Shown here: piece by piece, positions 1-7,666 of the stretch
Numbering within the stretch: the first letter of the stretch is position 1
Layout: each line of letters opens with the position of its first letter
Source of the DNA: Melioribacteraceae bacterium
GTDB lineage: Bacteria; Bacteroidota; Ignavibacteria; Ignavibacteriales; Melioribacteraceae
DNA length: 64,000 nucleotides
Assembly (NCBI GenBank): GCA_021739765.1
Contig: JAIPBD010000013.1
Span: forward strand, 1-64,000
Direction: 5' to 3'
The notes under the pieces: model-generated
The model's input: only the letters and a program-made list of their open reading frames with translations
Told to the model about the DNA's origin: nothing
Database searches by the model: none
Translations under genes and position numbers: made by a program

Positions 1-28
1 GATATTGAAAACTACAATTAATTAAAAC

Positions 29-406
29 TCAATTCATCTCCTTAATCGCATTTAGCAACCCAAAAACTATACTAAAAATAATAATCAAACCGACAAGATT
101 TATAATTAGAGCAATCACAATTGCAATTGCCGGACGCTTTGTTAGCCATGGGAAAAACTTTATTGATATGTCTTCAACAACTACCAATCCACTCACAAAA
201 CCAATTACTGTAGACAGCCAGGCTACTGAATTTAAAAACCAGTCATCCAGCTTTGCTGCAGCTATAAAAATGACACTAGTTATCGTTATCCATTCTAACC
301 AAGTGAACCAAGCATGAATATAGCCATTTTTAAGTGCCTTTTTGACAACATCGAAAACGATGTCTGTAGCAGACATATCCATTTTTTCGAGATCAGTTTT
401 TTTCAT
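29..406 (-). CDS. Small three-helix membrane protein, function unknown
   Basis: Protein of 125 residues that I do not recognise. Three hydrophobic stretches are visible, at about residues 33-52, 56-77 and 92-118, after a short charged N-terminus, so it is probably an inner-membrane protein. It is the last visible gene of a leftward group that also holds 668-1246 and 1541-2062, beside a Mu-like early region, and it could be cargo of that element. No strong ribosome binding site precedes the chosen ATG; a second in-frame ATG lies eight codons in. Coding looks genuine from the length and membrane pattern, but no function can be given. Confidence 0.6.
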   Translation of the reverse strand: MKKTDLEKMDMSATDIVFDVVKKALKNGYIHAWFTWLEWITITSVIFIAAAKLDDWFLNSVAWLSTVIGFVSGLVVVEDISIKFFPWLTKRPAIAIVIALIINLVGLIIIFSIVFGLLNAIKEMN

Positions 407-439
407 CCGAATAAAAATTTGTAAATAAATATCCCAGCG

Positions 440-505
440 CTAGAAACAGCATCTGAAAAATCCCATCACCATCCAATCTTCGTTTCTTTTCCATGGGTTT
501 GGCAT
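440..505 (-). CDS. Candidate 21-residue micropeptide
   Basis: A very short frame preceded by a good ribosome binding site (TTAGGAG, about eight bases before the ATG at 505). It reads MPNPWKRNEDW and ends in a Cys-Cys-Phe. Beyond a run of five T, one alternative frame continues and stops exactly over the ATG of 29-406. The original gene may therefore have been slightly longer and coupled to that gene, with a frameshift here. This is speculative because the frame is tiny. Confidence 0.25.
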   Translation of the reverse strand: MPNPWKRNEDWMVMGFFRCCF

Positions 506-667
506 TTTAATTTCTCCTAAATGCAAAACCAGAGATTATTAAATCCTCGCCAGATCATTTCCGTATTTGAATACAAACGGCAAAAGGGAAATCATTTCTC
601 CAATTGGTAGTGAAATAAATCGAAGCCCAATTAGGAAAAGAAATCTGGGGAAATAGGTTTGATGGTA

Positions 668-1246
668 TTACCGTTCGGAGGGATCATGAAGATCTACATC
701 TGTAAGCGAGATCCCCTTTTCGGCAAAGTATTTATTCCTGATCACCAGACCAAAAATAATATCATAATCACTCAGCTTATTGCCGTTTTTGAATGCAATA
801 TTAGCAATTACGTTATACTGGTTATCACTTAGAAAGTCAGAATAACTTTCTCCAACTTCTAAACAAGCCTCTTGAATATCATATGGGTTTGCATCGGTTT
901 CAATTCTGCTGTTAATCTTTTTTAGAATTCTTTCCCAACTCTCTTCAACTATTCCTTCAGCTTTCAGCTCCTCGGCTACATTGCGGCCCCTTTCTGTTAA
1001 TCTCAAAGGGCTTTTTCTTTGTGCAAACGCTGTGTTTTCTTGCCGGAAGGTTCGAATAAACGCCTTTATTTCAGCAACATCTTCTTTTATTTTATCGATC
1101 GCCGCTTCAATTTTGCCAATTGTTTTAAACCTCTCCCACAATTGACCCGCTTTTGTGAATAAAGATAATATCCCTATCGAAACAGCAAAAACGAATCCGA
1201 AGCTTCCGAATGGGGATGTCAAAATTTCCTTTACTAAATCCCACAT
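668..1246 (-). CDS. Membrane-anchored protein with C-terminal helical domain, unknown
   Basis: Protein of 192 residues. A single membrane helix lies at about residues 12-31, followed by a charged, probably coiled-coil stretch (40-65). A soluble domain then begins with a 'SPLRLTERGR' block and ends near 'GLVIRNKYF'. From memory, this LTxxG to IRNKY pattern recurs in small bacterial proteins of unknown function; I cannot assign a role. It lies in the leftward gene group flanking the Mu-like module. The start is the ATG after a weak purine-rich site. Being anchored with a cytosolic sensor-like domain, it could act in signalling or exclusion, but that is only a guess. Confidence 0.6.
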   Translation of the reverse strand: MWDLVKEILTSPFGSFGFVFAVSIGILSLFTKAGQLWERFKTIGKIEAAIDKIKEDVAEIKAFIRTFRQENTAFAQRKSPLRLTERGRNVAEELKAEGIVEESWERILKKINSRIETDANPYDIQEACLEVGESYSDFLSDNQYNVIANIAFKNGNKLSDYDIIFGLVIRNKYFAEKGISLTDVDLHDPSER

Positions 1247-1400
1247 AGTCTTATTTCTTTCTTTATATTTTTAGTGAGGAGGCAATGATGCCCGGTATCT
1301 CTTTCATATTGAACCAATTGTGTGAATAATTGTTTCACATCTGTACGTAATCTAATACAAAAAGTTCCAAATAAAAACAAATAAACACCGCAAACATGGA

Positions 1401-1422
1401 CGGCAGATTATCCAATCTGCCG
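1401..1422. other. Perfect 9-bp stem hairpin
   Basis: CGGCAGATT (1401-1409) pairs perfectly with AATCTGCCG (1414-1422) around a four-base loop. It lies downstream of the leftward micropeptide at 1459-1539. There is no T-tract on either side, so it is not a classical intrinsic terminator; it could stabilise the 3' end of the leftward transcript. Confidence 0.5.
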
Positions 1423-1458
1423 AACAAACAGCTACCAATAAAAATCGACAATTAAACG

Positions 1459-1539
1459 TTAATAAACGTAAATCGTTAGCAAACTCAGTATCGCTATTGT
1501 TGCCCACGCCCTATATTTCTGGAATTTTGTGCGTTTCAT
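1459..1539 (-). CDS. 26-residue membrane micropeptide coupled to the lipoprotein gene
   Basis: The ATG at 1537-1539 follows the stop codon of the lipoprotein gene 1541-2062 after one base, and GGAAG within the end of that gene serves as ribosome binding site. The product begins MKRTKFQKYR and continues with one hydrophobic helix (about residues 11-26) ending in YVY. Positive residues precede the helix, as in single-pass membrane peptides. Translational coupling suggests it is a real partner of the lipoprotein. A longer open frame extends through the lipoprotein gene in another frame, but the short form explains the context better. Function unknown; a lysis, toxin or regulatory peptide are all possible. 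Confidence 0.5.
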   Translation of the reverse strand: MKRTKFQKYRAWATIAILSLLTIYVY

Positions 1540-1540
1540 G

Positions 1541-2062
1541 TTACTTCCGTTTAATTGCAAATCCTTTAAAAATCGTAACAACATAAGGGACACCGCTATG
1601 TGTCCTGGGCTCTCTTTCAACAACAACATTTGCAAATGCGTCTGCACCGTGTGCTTTTGCTTCGTTATAAACTTTTTCGATAACATCGTTAATATCAAGG
1701 ATTCCAACATAGACGTATTTAAAATTAACCTGCTCACGTAAGTAGTATTTTGTCCCTTCCTCTGTTTTAATTTTTGCAATTTTTGAAGGTGCACTGACAT
1801 AATTCGCGAAATCTTGTTTATCTGAGATCGAAGAATAAAGTTTTATATCCGGTGTGAATTCATATTCATAAATCCCTATCGACTCATATTCCCCTGCATA
1901 GGAGTAGGGTGTAAATAAAAAACCTTCTTTAGAATATTTTGAGAAATCATAAAGATTCAAAATTTCCGTACCCTCCATTTCGGTGAAAGAAGAGCAGCCA
2001 ACCGCTAACAACATAACCGTAATGGTAGTAATTAAAAGATTTGATCGCAAAATGCTTTTCAT
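1541..2062 (-). CDS. Lipoprotein of unknown function
   Basis: Protein of 173 residues with a lipoprotein signal peptide: basic start, hydrophobic core, and a lipobox ending in Gly-Cys at residue 23, followed by Ser-Ser. The mature part is mixed alpha/beta, and its C-terminal part has 'AKAHGADAFANVVVE', reminiscent of small lipoproteins with a GADA motif. It is probably tethered in the envelope. It is transcribed away from the phage repressor and lies between the repressor and other leftward genes, as accessory (moron-like) genes of Mu-like prophages often do. Its stop codon almost touches the micropeptide start at 1539. No function is assignable. Confidence 0.65.
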   Translation of the reverse strand: MKSILRSNLLITTITVMLLAVGCSSFTEMEGTEILNLYDFSKYSKEGFLFTPYSYAGEYESIGIYEYEFTPDIKLYSSISDKQDFANYVSAPSKIAKIKTEEGTKYYLREQVNFKYVYVGILDINDVIEKVYNEAKAHGADAFANVVVEREPRTHSGVPYVVTIFKGFAIKRK

Positions 2063-2138
2063 TTGTCGCCTCCTAAATAACTCTTATTGCTTAATAAGTT
2101 ATCGATTTTTTTTTAACATTGACATTCAAGAATCTTCA

Positions 2139-2504
2139 CTATGATCGATTGAGAATTTTATTAATTGCTTCTAAATCTTTTTCAAGTTGAATATTTTTTT
2201 TCCGTAGTTCATCGTTTTCGTTTCGTAGATTCTCCATCTCTGTCAAATCATGAAGCTTCTCTCTAAAGTCGCTGACATAATTATTAAAACCACTGTTAGT
2301 GTATTCCATTTTTTTTCCAGTCAGTAACCAATTAATATCACAACCCATCAAGTTCAATTTTTGCAGAATTTCCGTACCAGGTTTTCGACTCCCGTTAAGG
2401 TAGGCTTGTAGTGCGGGCGGCTGCATTCCCAACTCCTCGGCAAATTTTTTCACACTACCGAATCGATCATTTCCAAATTTTCTTAAACGAATTCCAACAC
2501 TCAT
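2139..2504 (-). CDS. XRE-type phage repressor with C-terminal coiled coil
   Basis: Protein of 121 residues. The N-terminal helix-turn-helix (about residues 14-60, with 'FAEELGMQPPALQAYLNGSRKPG') is a typical Cro/CI-family DNA-binding domain. Residues 85-121 are a heptad-rich coiled coil likely to dimerise. It is divergent from the Cro/Ner-like gene at 2592, the arrangement of the c repressor against ner in phage Mu. The expected role is to bind the intergenic operators and hold the transposition operon silent. It lacks a LexA-type self-cleavage domain, so induction must be by another route. Assignment rests on domain and position. Confidence 0.85.
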   Translation of the reverse strand: MSVGIRLRKFGNDRFGSVKKFAEELGMQPPALQAYLNGSRKPGTEILQKLNLMGCDINWLLTGKKMEYTNSGFNNYVSDFREKLHDLTEMENLRNENDELRKKNIQLEKDLEAINKILNRS

Positions 2505-2591
2505 AAAAATAATCTATTGTATACTTGATAAATAAAGTCAACGATTGTATATTGTGTATAAAGGTTCACAACTATTTTAAAACGAGACACC
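2505..2591. promoter_or_regulatory. Divergent promoter/operator region of the Mu-like element
   Basis: Between the leftward repressor and the rightward Cro/Ner-like gene, ATTGTATA occurs at 2516-2523 and again at 2544-2551, followed by the related ATTGTGTATA (2551-2560). A GTATAC palindrome is inside the first copy. Repeated half-sites in a short divergent gap are expected for operators read by both regulators. Exact promoters cannot be fixed by eye. Confidence 0.6.
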
Positions 2592-2765
2592 ATGAGCATT
2601 ATAAAATTCGATAAAAAACTTATTAATCAAGCTGAAGTGGCTCGTCGATTAGAAATCTCTAAATCCTATGTGTCTATGCTTCTGAAGGGCGACAGGAAAA
2701 ATACCGAGATGCTCAATAAGATAAACCAAATAGTTAAAGAGTCTCTTGAATCTAAAGCCGCATGA
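2592..2765 (+). CDS. Cro/Ner-like small HTH regulator
   Basis: A 57-residue protein from ATG 2592 to TGA 2763-2765. Residues 12-40 contain a helix-turn-helix ('NQAEVARRLEISKSYVSMLL') that closely fits Cro/C1-type DNA-binding domains; nothing else fits in so small a protein. It is the first rightward gene opposite the repressor, the place of ner in phage Mu, where the product damps early transcription. It probably binds the same ATTGTATA sites as the repressor. The next gene starts 112 bases downstream. Confidence 0.75.
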   Translation: MSIIKFDKKLINQAEVARRLEISKSYVSMLLKGDRKNTEMLNKINQIVKESLESKAA

Positions 2766-2877
2766 ATATAATTCAATCTAAATATAACCAAACCATCTGT
2801 CTCAAGTTAATTAATTATGTCAATGAGCACAATTACAAATACACCAAATTTTATTACAAATTTTAAAGGAGTTTGGA

Positions 2878-3240
2878 ATGGTAGAAACACCTATTGGACA
2901 TATTGAGAAAATGCGAGAGCTTAAAGCCGAATTAATTCTCACTCACAAAAAACATGCATCTGTTGAGGATCTCGCAAGCTTGGCAATGAAATCGACCTCA
3001 ACGATTTATAAAGCATGCAGTATAACAGAAGATAACCCGCCCCCATTCGATGCGGACTGGATCGTTCCTTTTACTAACGCTAAAAGAAATTACAAAATTA
3101 TTCGGTACCTAAACATTATGACAGGTCATCTTCCTCCAGTGAAGTTACCTCACTTTGCCAGATCCGAAAAGAAATTTGCCGTAACAGTTAATCATTATGG
3201 CCATAAAAAATTATCCGGTCAATCAGAACTATTCGATTAA
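2878..3240 (+). CDS. Phage CII-like regulatory protein (PF06892-like)
   Basis: Protein of 120 residues starting at ATG 2878 after an AGGAG site. The N-terminal half has a helical, HTH-like segment ('HASVEDLASLAMKSTSTIYKA'-type pattern with possible recognition helix near residues 38-46). The middle 'FDADWIVPFTNAKRNYKIIRYL' and following LPPVKLP resemble the phage regulatory CII family, in which a 'FPAxWLxPLxxxTGDxxxLRYL' block is typical. It precedes the transposase gene by five bases and is likely co-transcribed. The expected role is regulation of early genes; the family match is from memory and moderate. Confidence 0.6.
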   Translation: MVETPIGHIEKMRELKAELILTHKKHASVEDLASLAMKSTSTIYKACSITEDNPPPFDADWIVPFTNAKRNYKIIRYLNIMTGHLPPVKLPHFARSEKKFAVTVNHYGHKKLSGQSELFD

Positions 3241-3245
3241 ATCTC

Positions 3246-5372
3246 ATGATACATTCACCGAATCAAGACAACATCTCCATCAAAACACTTGCAGAATTAA
3301 CTGCTGAAAGCTCTTATTCATTTCAAAAAGAATATGCAAAAATTCGGCAACGTGTTGCACGTGGTTACTATCCCACATATTTCAAAATTCAAGGTGAAGG
3401 ACATGTTTCGCTTTCAGATCCCAAACTGCCCGATTCACTTAAATTCAAACTCACAAACAAACAATGTACACAGTCCGCCGCGGCGGATCAATCTGCGGAA
3501 ATAGCACAAATTGAGTCCAAACCCATCAAAGAACTGATAGCAGACCCAATGTTTAAACTTGCTTACGAAAACGAACCGAAGTACAACAGAATTAAGGCAG
3601 ACAAATACATTTCAATTCTCACTCAATGCGAGAATTTGAAAGGTCAAAAACTGCACAGATTTGTTTTCGAGTGGAACACCAATAATCCGGAATTTACAAC
3701 CAGTTATAAATCCATTAAACGCATATTAAAACAAGTTCAAACTGAAGGAGCCGTTTCACTTCTTGCCGGCTACGGAAAGAACGCCGGTAAAACCACGGTT
3801 GATGATTTATGGTACGACTATTTCTATAAATTATTCATGGATCAAAACAAACGATCTTCCAAAAGCTGTTGGACTTCAACACTCGGTTACGCATTCCAAA
3901 TCAATTCAAAATTAAAATTTGATGAATTCCCGAGCGAATCTGCATTTATGCGAAGATTAAAATCAGAGAACCCGGATTCTGTAATTTGCCTGAAAAGAGA
4001 AGGTCCCGCAACTTATAATAAAAGATATGCGAACTATGTAGAACGAGATTACTCTAATCTGTATCCGGGGCAAGTCTGGGTCTCAGATCACCGTCAACTC
4101 GATGCTGCTACAATCGCTAAAGTTGAAGATAAAAACTTCCGGGAAGATTTGGATAATTGGTTTAGCAAATTCCCACATGCTTTCTATCAAGATAACCGGA
4201 GCAGAAAACCTATCTATCCGTGGATTACAGTCTGGAGGGATTTCCTAACCGGTCGATGGTTAGGATGGTCTTTACATCTTGAAGATCCCAATACAGATTT
4301 TGTGCTCGAAGCATTTTACAATGCTTTTCTTAATGTCGGCAGCCGGGTACCGGAAGCCGTAATCATTGATAATGGCAAAGATTACAGAGCAAAAGATTTT
4401 GCCGGAGGTCGGGTTAGAAGAGTAAAAGTGAAAGTCGACGAGATCAAAGTAAGGAGCTTGTGCGCTCAGCTGAATATCGAATCAATATTTACCTGGCCAT
4501 ACAATGCTCAAGCTAAACCGATCGAAAGAGATTTCCTCGATTTCAAAAACTGGGCGGATAAATCCTTTCCGGGTTATAGAGGCGGTAATGTGGTTGAACG
4601 TCCCGAAAAACTTATAAAGGAAATTAAATCGGGGAATATCATCGAGTTTGGTCAATATTCAAATTTGATCGATTTCTTTATTGAGGAAATTCTTAACAAA
4701 AAGATCAGCAACGGCAAAGTATTACAAATGCGAAGCCGCAACCAAGCATGGAATGAAGAGCTTGAATATATGGTGGAGAACGGAATTCAATCTAAAATGC
4801 GAAACGTTGATGTTGATGACATGAAGTTGTTTATGATGCGTACCAGCATCGATAAACCAATCGGACGCAACGGAGTCTGCCTATCTGAAAAGAACAGACT
4901 TTACTATTACGGCACCTGGATGGAAGGCAGAAAAGGTCGTTATGTTTATATGCGAAGATCTAACAAACGTTATCAAATTGCTTACGTTTTCGATAGCAAG
5001 GACGACGCCTATTTGGGCAAAGCCGTTCTAAATGCGTGGGTAGCTTCAGCTTATGCGCAGACTGACCTCGAGAAAAAAGACCTTTCACAAATTCTTCTGA
5101 TGAAAAAACAAGCTGATAATATTGCCAAAGCACTCGGAGATACAGATTTGCAAATTGATGTTTACGACATTCTTAAAAACATGTCACTTGGTGAAAAAAT
5201 CGCATCCGGGGGCGAAGACCACAAAATCAAGAATATTTCACCAAAAGCAGCGAAGGTGTTTGTTCTGTCAAAAGCATCGGAACACAAACGACAAATAGAG
5301 AGAGACGGAACTTATGATATTGATGCAGCACCTCTTTCTTCTAATGATGATGAAGTTCGAACTTGGATTTAA
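3246..5372 (+). CDS. Mu-type DDE transposase (MuA-like)
   Basis: Protein of 708 residues, slightly longer than phage Mu A (663). The N-terminal third (1-170) is the region expected to bind element ends. The integrase core carries the DDE triad: Asp281 in 'VWVSDH', Asp375 in 'VIIDNGKDY' and Glu427 in 'AKPIERDF', with 52 residues between the last two, close to the MuA spacing. The C-terminal beta-barrel and tail region follow. It should cut and join element ends during replicative transposition, with the MuB-like ATPase encoded downstream. It is intact, with no frameshift, so the element may still be mobile. Only a weak ribosome binding site is visible at the start, consistent with coupling to the preceding gene. 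Confidence 0.92.
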   Translation: MIHSPNQDNISIKTLAELTAESSYSFQKEYAKIRQRVARGYYPTYFKIQGEGHVSLSDPKLPDSLKFKLTNKQCTQSAAADQSAEIAQIESKPIKELIADPMFKLAYENEPKYNRIKADKYISILTQCENLKGQKLHRFVFEWNTNNPEFTTSYKSIKRILKQVQTEGAVSLLAGYGKNAGKTTVDDLWYDYFYKLFMDQNKRSSKSCWTSTLGYAFQINSKLKFDEFPSESAFMRRLKSENPDSVICLKREGPATYNKRYANYVERDYSNLYPGQVWVSDHRQLDAATIAKVEDKNFREDLDNWFSKFPHAFYQDNRSRKPIYPWITVWRDFLTGRWLGWSLHLEDPNTDFVLEAFYNAFLNVGSRVPEAVIIDNGKDYRAKDFAGGRVRRVKVKVDEIKVRSLCAQLNIESIFTWPYNAQAKPIERDFLDFKNWADKSFPGYRGGNVVERPEKLIKEIKSGNIIEFGQYSNLIDFFIEEILNKKISNGKVLQMRSRNQAWNEELEYMVENGIQSKMRNVDVDDMKLFMMRTSIDKPIGRNGVCLSEKNRLYYYGTWMEGRKGRYVYMRRSNKRYQIAYVFDSKDDAYLGKAVLNAWVASAYAQTDLEKKDLSQILLMKKQADNIAKALGDTDLQIDVYDILKNMSLGEKIASGGEDHKIKNISPKAAKVFVLSKASEHKRQIERDGTYDIDAAPLSSNDDEVRTWI

Positions 5373-5382
5373 GGAGCAACAA

Positions 5383-5508
5383 GTGAAAAGAAAAATTAAA
5401 AGACTTTTTGTCAGAATACTTCAGAGCATAACTCAATGCGATGGAATGTGCAACTTCTGCAGCAATGATTTTTGCGAACAGAGACAAAACTTGGAGACTA
5501 AAATCTAA
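5383..5508 (+). CDS. 41-residue Cys-rich small protein
   Basis: GTG start at 5383, six bases after a strong AAGGAG site that overlaps the end of the transposase gene. The product has a basic N-terminus (KRKIKRLFVR) and a compact Cys cluster 'CDGMCNFCSNDFC', four cysteines that could form a zinc knuckle. It sits between the MuA- and MuB-like genes. I do not recognise the family. The strong site, tight spacing and Cys pattern argue for a real gene; it might bind DNA or RNA or modulate the transposase. Confidence 0.5.
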   Translation: MKRKIKRLFVRILQSITQCDGMCNFCSNDFCEQRQNLETKI

Positions 5509-5518
5509 ATAAACAAAA

Positions 5519-5554
5519 GCCCCGTTCCACGCCGACAAGCATCGGAAACGGGGC
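5519..5554. other. Strong hairpin between the MuA- and MuB-like genes
   Basis: GCCCCGTT (5519-5526) pairs with AACGGGGC (5547-5554), and an inner CCGA/TCGG pair stacks inside. On the plus strand no T-tract follows; on the minus strand the stem is followed by a T-rich stretch (CTTTTGTTTATTT), so it could terminate antisense transcription or attenuate and process the A-B message. Confidence 0.6.
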
Positions 5555-5585
5555 ATACTCAATAAATAATACAGGAGCATTACTT

Positions 5586-6533
5586 ATGAGCGATTCTAAA
5601 AATAACGTCGAATTAAGACAAAAACAATTTATCGATAAGCTCGAAGACTACCAAAAAGAAACCGGCAAATCCTGGGCTGACATTGCTTCAGCTATCGGAC
5701 ACACGAGCTCATCAAAACTATCCCAATGGCGTTCATTCAGCTACCCTTCACCAACAGGGTCAGATAAAATAACAACGGAAGTTGAACGCTTTCTCAAGAT
5801 CGAAAACAAGAAACATCTTTCACCCAGAATTGATCTTGACTATGTAGAAATCGAGAACAATATACGTGTTTTTAAAACACTCGAAACCGCTCAAGCCGAT
5901 AAAATTATAGCTTGTATAACTGGAGATACCGGAACGAGCAAAACATCTTCGATTCAAAAATATATTGAAGAAAACGATGTAATTTATCTTCAATCAAACC
6001 GTTCTTACAAATTCCCCATCGAATACATGCGAGTGCTGCACAAACATCCTCGTGTTGGTAACAGCGGTGCTGGGACTTTAAATCAAATTGTTCAAGATAT
6101 TACTTCAGAACTAAAAGGTTCCAATACCCTCCTCATTGTAGATCAATGCGATTATTTAAACCTAACCGGAATCGATATTTTCCGGACTCTTAATGACGAA
6201 GCAAAAATCGGGATTTGCTTCGTAGGGTTGCCCAGTTTTTTATCAAAGATTCGTGGTACAGAACCGGAAGTCCGCCAGGTCAGAGATCGCATTAAACTCC
6301 GGATTGAGCTTAAGTCGTACTCTGAAGAGGACTGCCAGAAAATTCTTGATCACAACTGGCATGGTCTAAACGGCGAGGTTTCTACCTTTTTCAAATACTC
6401 ATTTGGTTCAATTCGTATCCTAAGTGGACTTGTATACAACACTCGCAGACTGATGAAAGTCCCGCAAAACGCAAATGTTGAAATCAAAAAACTAATTCCG
6501 GTTGCGGCATCAATGCTGGAAACGAGGTCATAA
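5586..6533 (+). CDS. MuB-like AAA+ transposition ATPase
   Basis: Protein of 315 residues, the size of phage Mu B (312). Residues 1-75 form a helical HTH-like domain, as in MuB. The AAA+ core follows, with a P-loop-like 'GDTGTSKTS' at 113-121 and Walker B-like 'LLIVDQCDYL' at 182-191. Both are unusual: Ser replaces the last Gly of GxxGxGKT, and Gln replaces the Glu after the Walker B Asp. 'CFVGLPSF' (211-218) is a likely sensor region. It should polymerise on target DNA, deliver target to the transposase and stimulate strand transfer. It starts after an AGGAG site. Confidence 0.88.
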   Translation: MSDSKNNVELRQKQFIDKLEDYQKETGKSWADIASAIGHTSSSKLSQWRSFSYPSPTGSDKITTEVERFLKIENKKHLSPRIDLDYVEIENNIRVFKTLETAQADKIIACITGDTGTSKTSSIQKYIEENDVIYLQSNRSYKFPIEYMRVLHKHPRVGNSGAGTLNQIVQDITSELKGSNTLLIVDQCDYLNLTGIDIFRTLNDEAKIGICFVGLPSFLSKIRGTEPEVRQVRDRIKLRIELKSYSEEDCQKILDHNWHGLNGEVSTFFKYSFGSIRILSGLVYNTRRLMKVPQNANVEIKKLIPVAASMLETRS

Positions 6534-6800
6534 ATGCCAAGCCTCGGAATTACTGATCACGTATGCGCTCGTTACATCGAAAGATTTAATCCACAGCTTT
6601 CAGCTTCTTCAAAAGAAGAAGGATTTTTCCGTGTAAGGAAGGTGATTAAAAATATCGTTGATGACGCAAAATATATCAGTGATAACGAACATGGAATCAA
6701 GTTGATAAGCAAAAAATTCAAATGCGTACTCATTATTAAAAACAAAAGACTCATCACCATTTATCCGGTAGATGAAAGAAAAAAAAGGACTAACAACTGA
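6534..6800 (+). CDS. Small protein, possibly DUF4258-like
   Basis: Protein of 88 residues directly after the MuB-like gene with no spacer. The pattern 'TDHVCARYIERF' near the start and 'LITIYPVDERKK' at the end recalls small DUF4258/BrnT-type folds, with an N-terminal H..R..R helix and a final beta strand; this is weak. It overlaps the next start by one base (TGATG), so it is part of the early operon. Similar small genes fill the semi-essential early region of Mu-like phages; no specific role can be assigned. Confidence 0.5.
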   Translation: MPSLGITDHVCARYIERFNPQLSASSKEEGFFRVRKVIKNIVDDAKYISDNEHGIKLISKKFKCVLIIKNKRLITIYPVDERKKRTNN

Positions 6801-6997
6801 TGGAGTATTCGAAAATAACTACAGAAAGCATCATAAAAGATTTGATGCGCCTTGAAAATAAATTCGGACGCCGTGTAGTGCTTTTGCTTTGCGCAATTAT
6901 TATCCACGAATTCTGTTGGTGGAACTGGCCGCATTGCGTAAAAGGTCTTCTCACGGACGATAATTTAAATAAAATTAAAAAGGGAGCTAATCCATGA
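6800..6997 (+). CDS. Small early-region protein, unknown
   Basis: Protein of 65 residues. It is helical at the start, with a hydrophobic stretch 'VVLLLCAIIIHEFCWW' at about residues 26-41 that could be membrane-embedded or a buried helix. It overlaps the previous gene by one base and the next by four (ATGA), so the three are probably translated as a coupled set. No family is recognised. Confidence 0.5.
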   Translation: MEYSKITTESIIKDLMRLENKFGRRVVLLLCAIIIHEFCWWNWPHCVKGLLTDDNLNKIKKGANP

Positions 6998-7227
6998 AAA
7001 ATGAAGATTTAATCAAACAAGCAAAGGAGTCATTCCCAAACACAGGTAACGACGTGGAAGCCGTTGATGAACTTGCTAGAAAAGTCTACATCGATCTTTC
7101 AGCTATGAAGGATAAGGAGTCTGAAGAATATTTTATCCTCGCTGCTAAATACAAAAAACTCCGAGACCTCTATAAAAAACTTTACAAAACCGAAGTTGAA
7201 AAAAGTTCATTCAAAAGAGTTAGTTAA
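6994..7227 (+). CDS. Small charged helical protein, unknown
   Basis: Protein of 77 residues, almost entirely predicted helix, rich in Lys, Glu and Asp ('KYKKLRDLYKKLYKTEVEK' near the C-terminus). The ATG overlaps the upstream stop and has a good AAAAAGGGAG site, so it is probably translated efficiently. It belongs to the early operon. There is no recognisable catalytic or binding motif. Confidence 0.5.
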   Translation: MKNEDLIKQAKESFPNTGNDVEAVDELARKVYIDLSAMKDKESEEYFILAAKYKKLRDLYKKLYKTEVEKSSFKRVS

Positions 7228-7229
7228 AA

Positions 7230-7658
7230 GTGTACGAACGAAATGAATATAAGGATGAGTTGATTTTACTCCAAGGTCAGACGGAAGGATTACCGTTATT
7301 CGAACAAGAAAAACTGAATAGTACAACGGTGCAACACCCTGATTGGCTTTGGAGCGGGAACTCAATCAAAGCGGAAATCTACAACAAAATGAAGGAAAAA
7401 TTCGCGCTTGATTCACTTATTTACTTAAACGCCCTTGTGCAACTTGGTGGTGCGGCTACCGATCACGAGATCAAAGAATTGTTCTCCGATGTCGAAAAGT
7501 GGCCGCTTCACATTGTTGCCGCTCGAAGAAATTATTTCACAAAATCACCTTTTTACCTCGTGGAAAGTTTTCCCGGTAAAACCAAACTCGGTCCCTCCGG
7601 GAAGCCTAACACAATCTGGTATCTCAATTATAAAAACTTATACCAAATAATTGCATAG
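7230..7658 (+). CDS. Winged-helix-like early protein, unknown
   Basis: Protein of 142 residues from a GTG start two bases after the upstream stop. Residues 55-135 have a helix-helix-helix-beta hairpin pattern ('LDSLIYLNALVQLGGAATDHEIKELF', split here for description, then 'WYLNYKNLY'), compatible with a winged-helix DNA-binding domain of the kind often found in the early regions of phages. It lies among early genes of the Mu-like element. The fold assignment is inference from the pattern; the function is unknown. Confidence 0.5.
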   Translation: MYERNEYKDELILLQGQTEGLPLFEQEKLNSTTVQHPDWLWSGNSIKAEIYNKMKEKFALDSLIYLNALVQLGGAATDHEIKELFSDVEKWPLHIVAARRNYFTKSPFYLVESFPGKTKLGPSGKPNTIWYLNYKNLYQIIA

Positions 7659-7666
7659 GAGAAAAA

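Noticed and set aside
1459-1800. 113-codon frame on the minus strand
   Set aside because: Runs through the lipoprotein gene in another frame; only its last 26 codons, with their own SD, look real.
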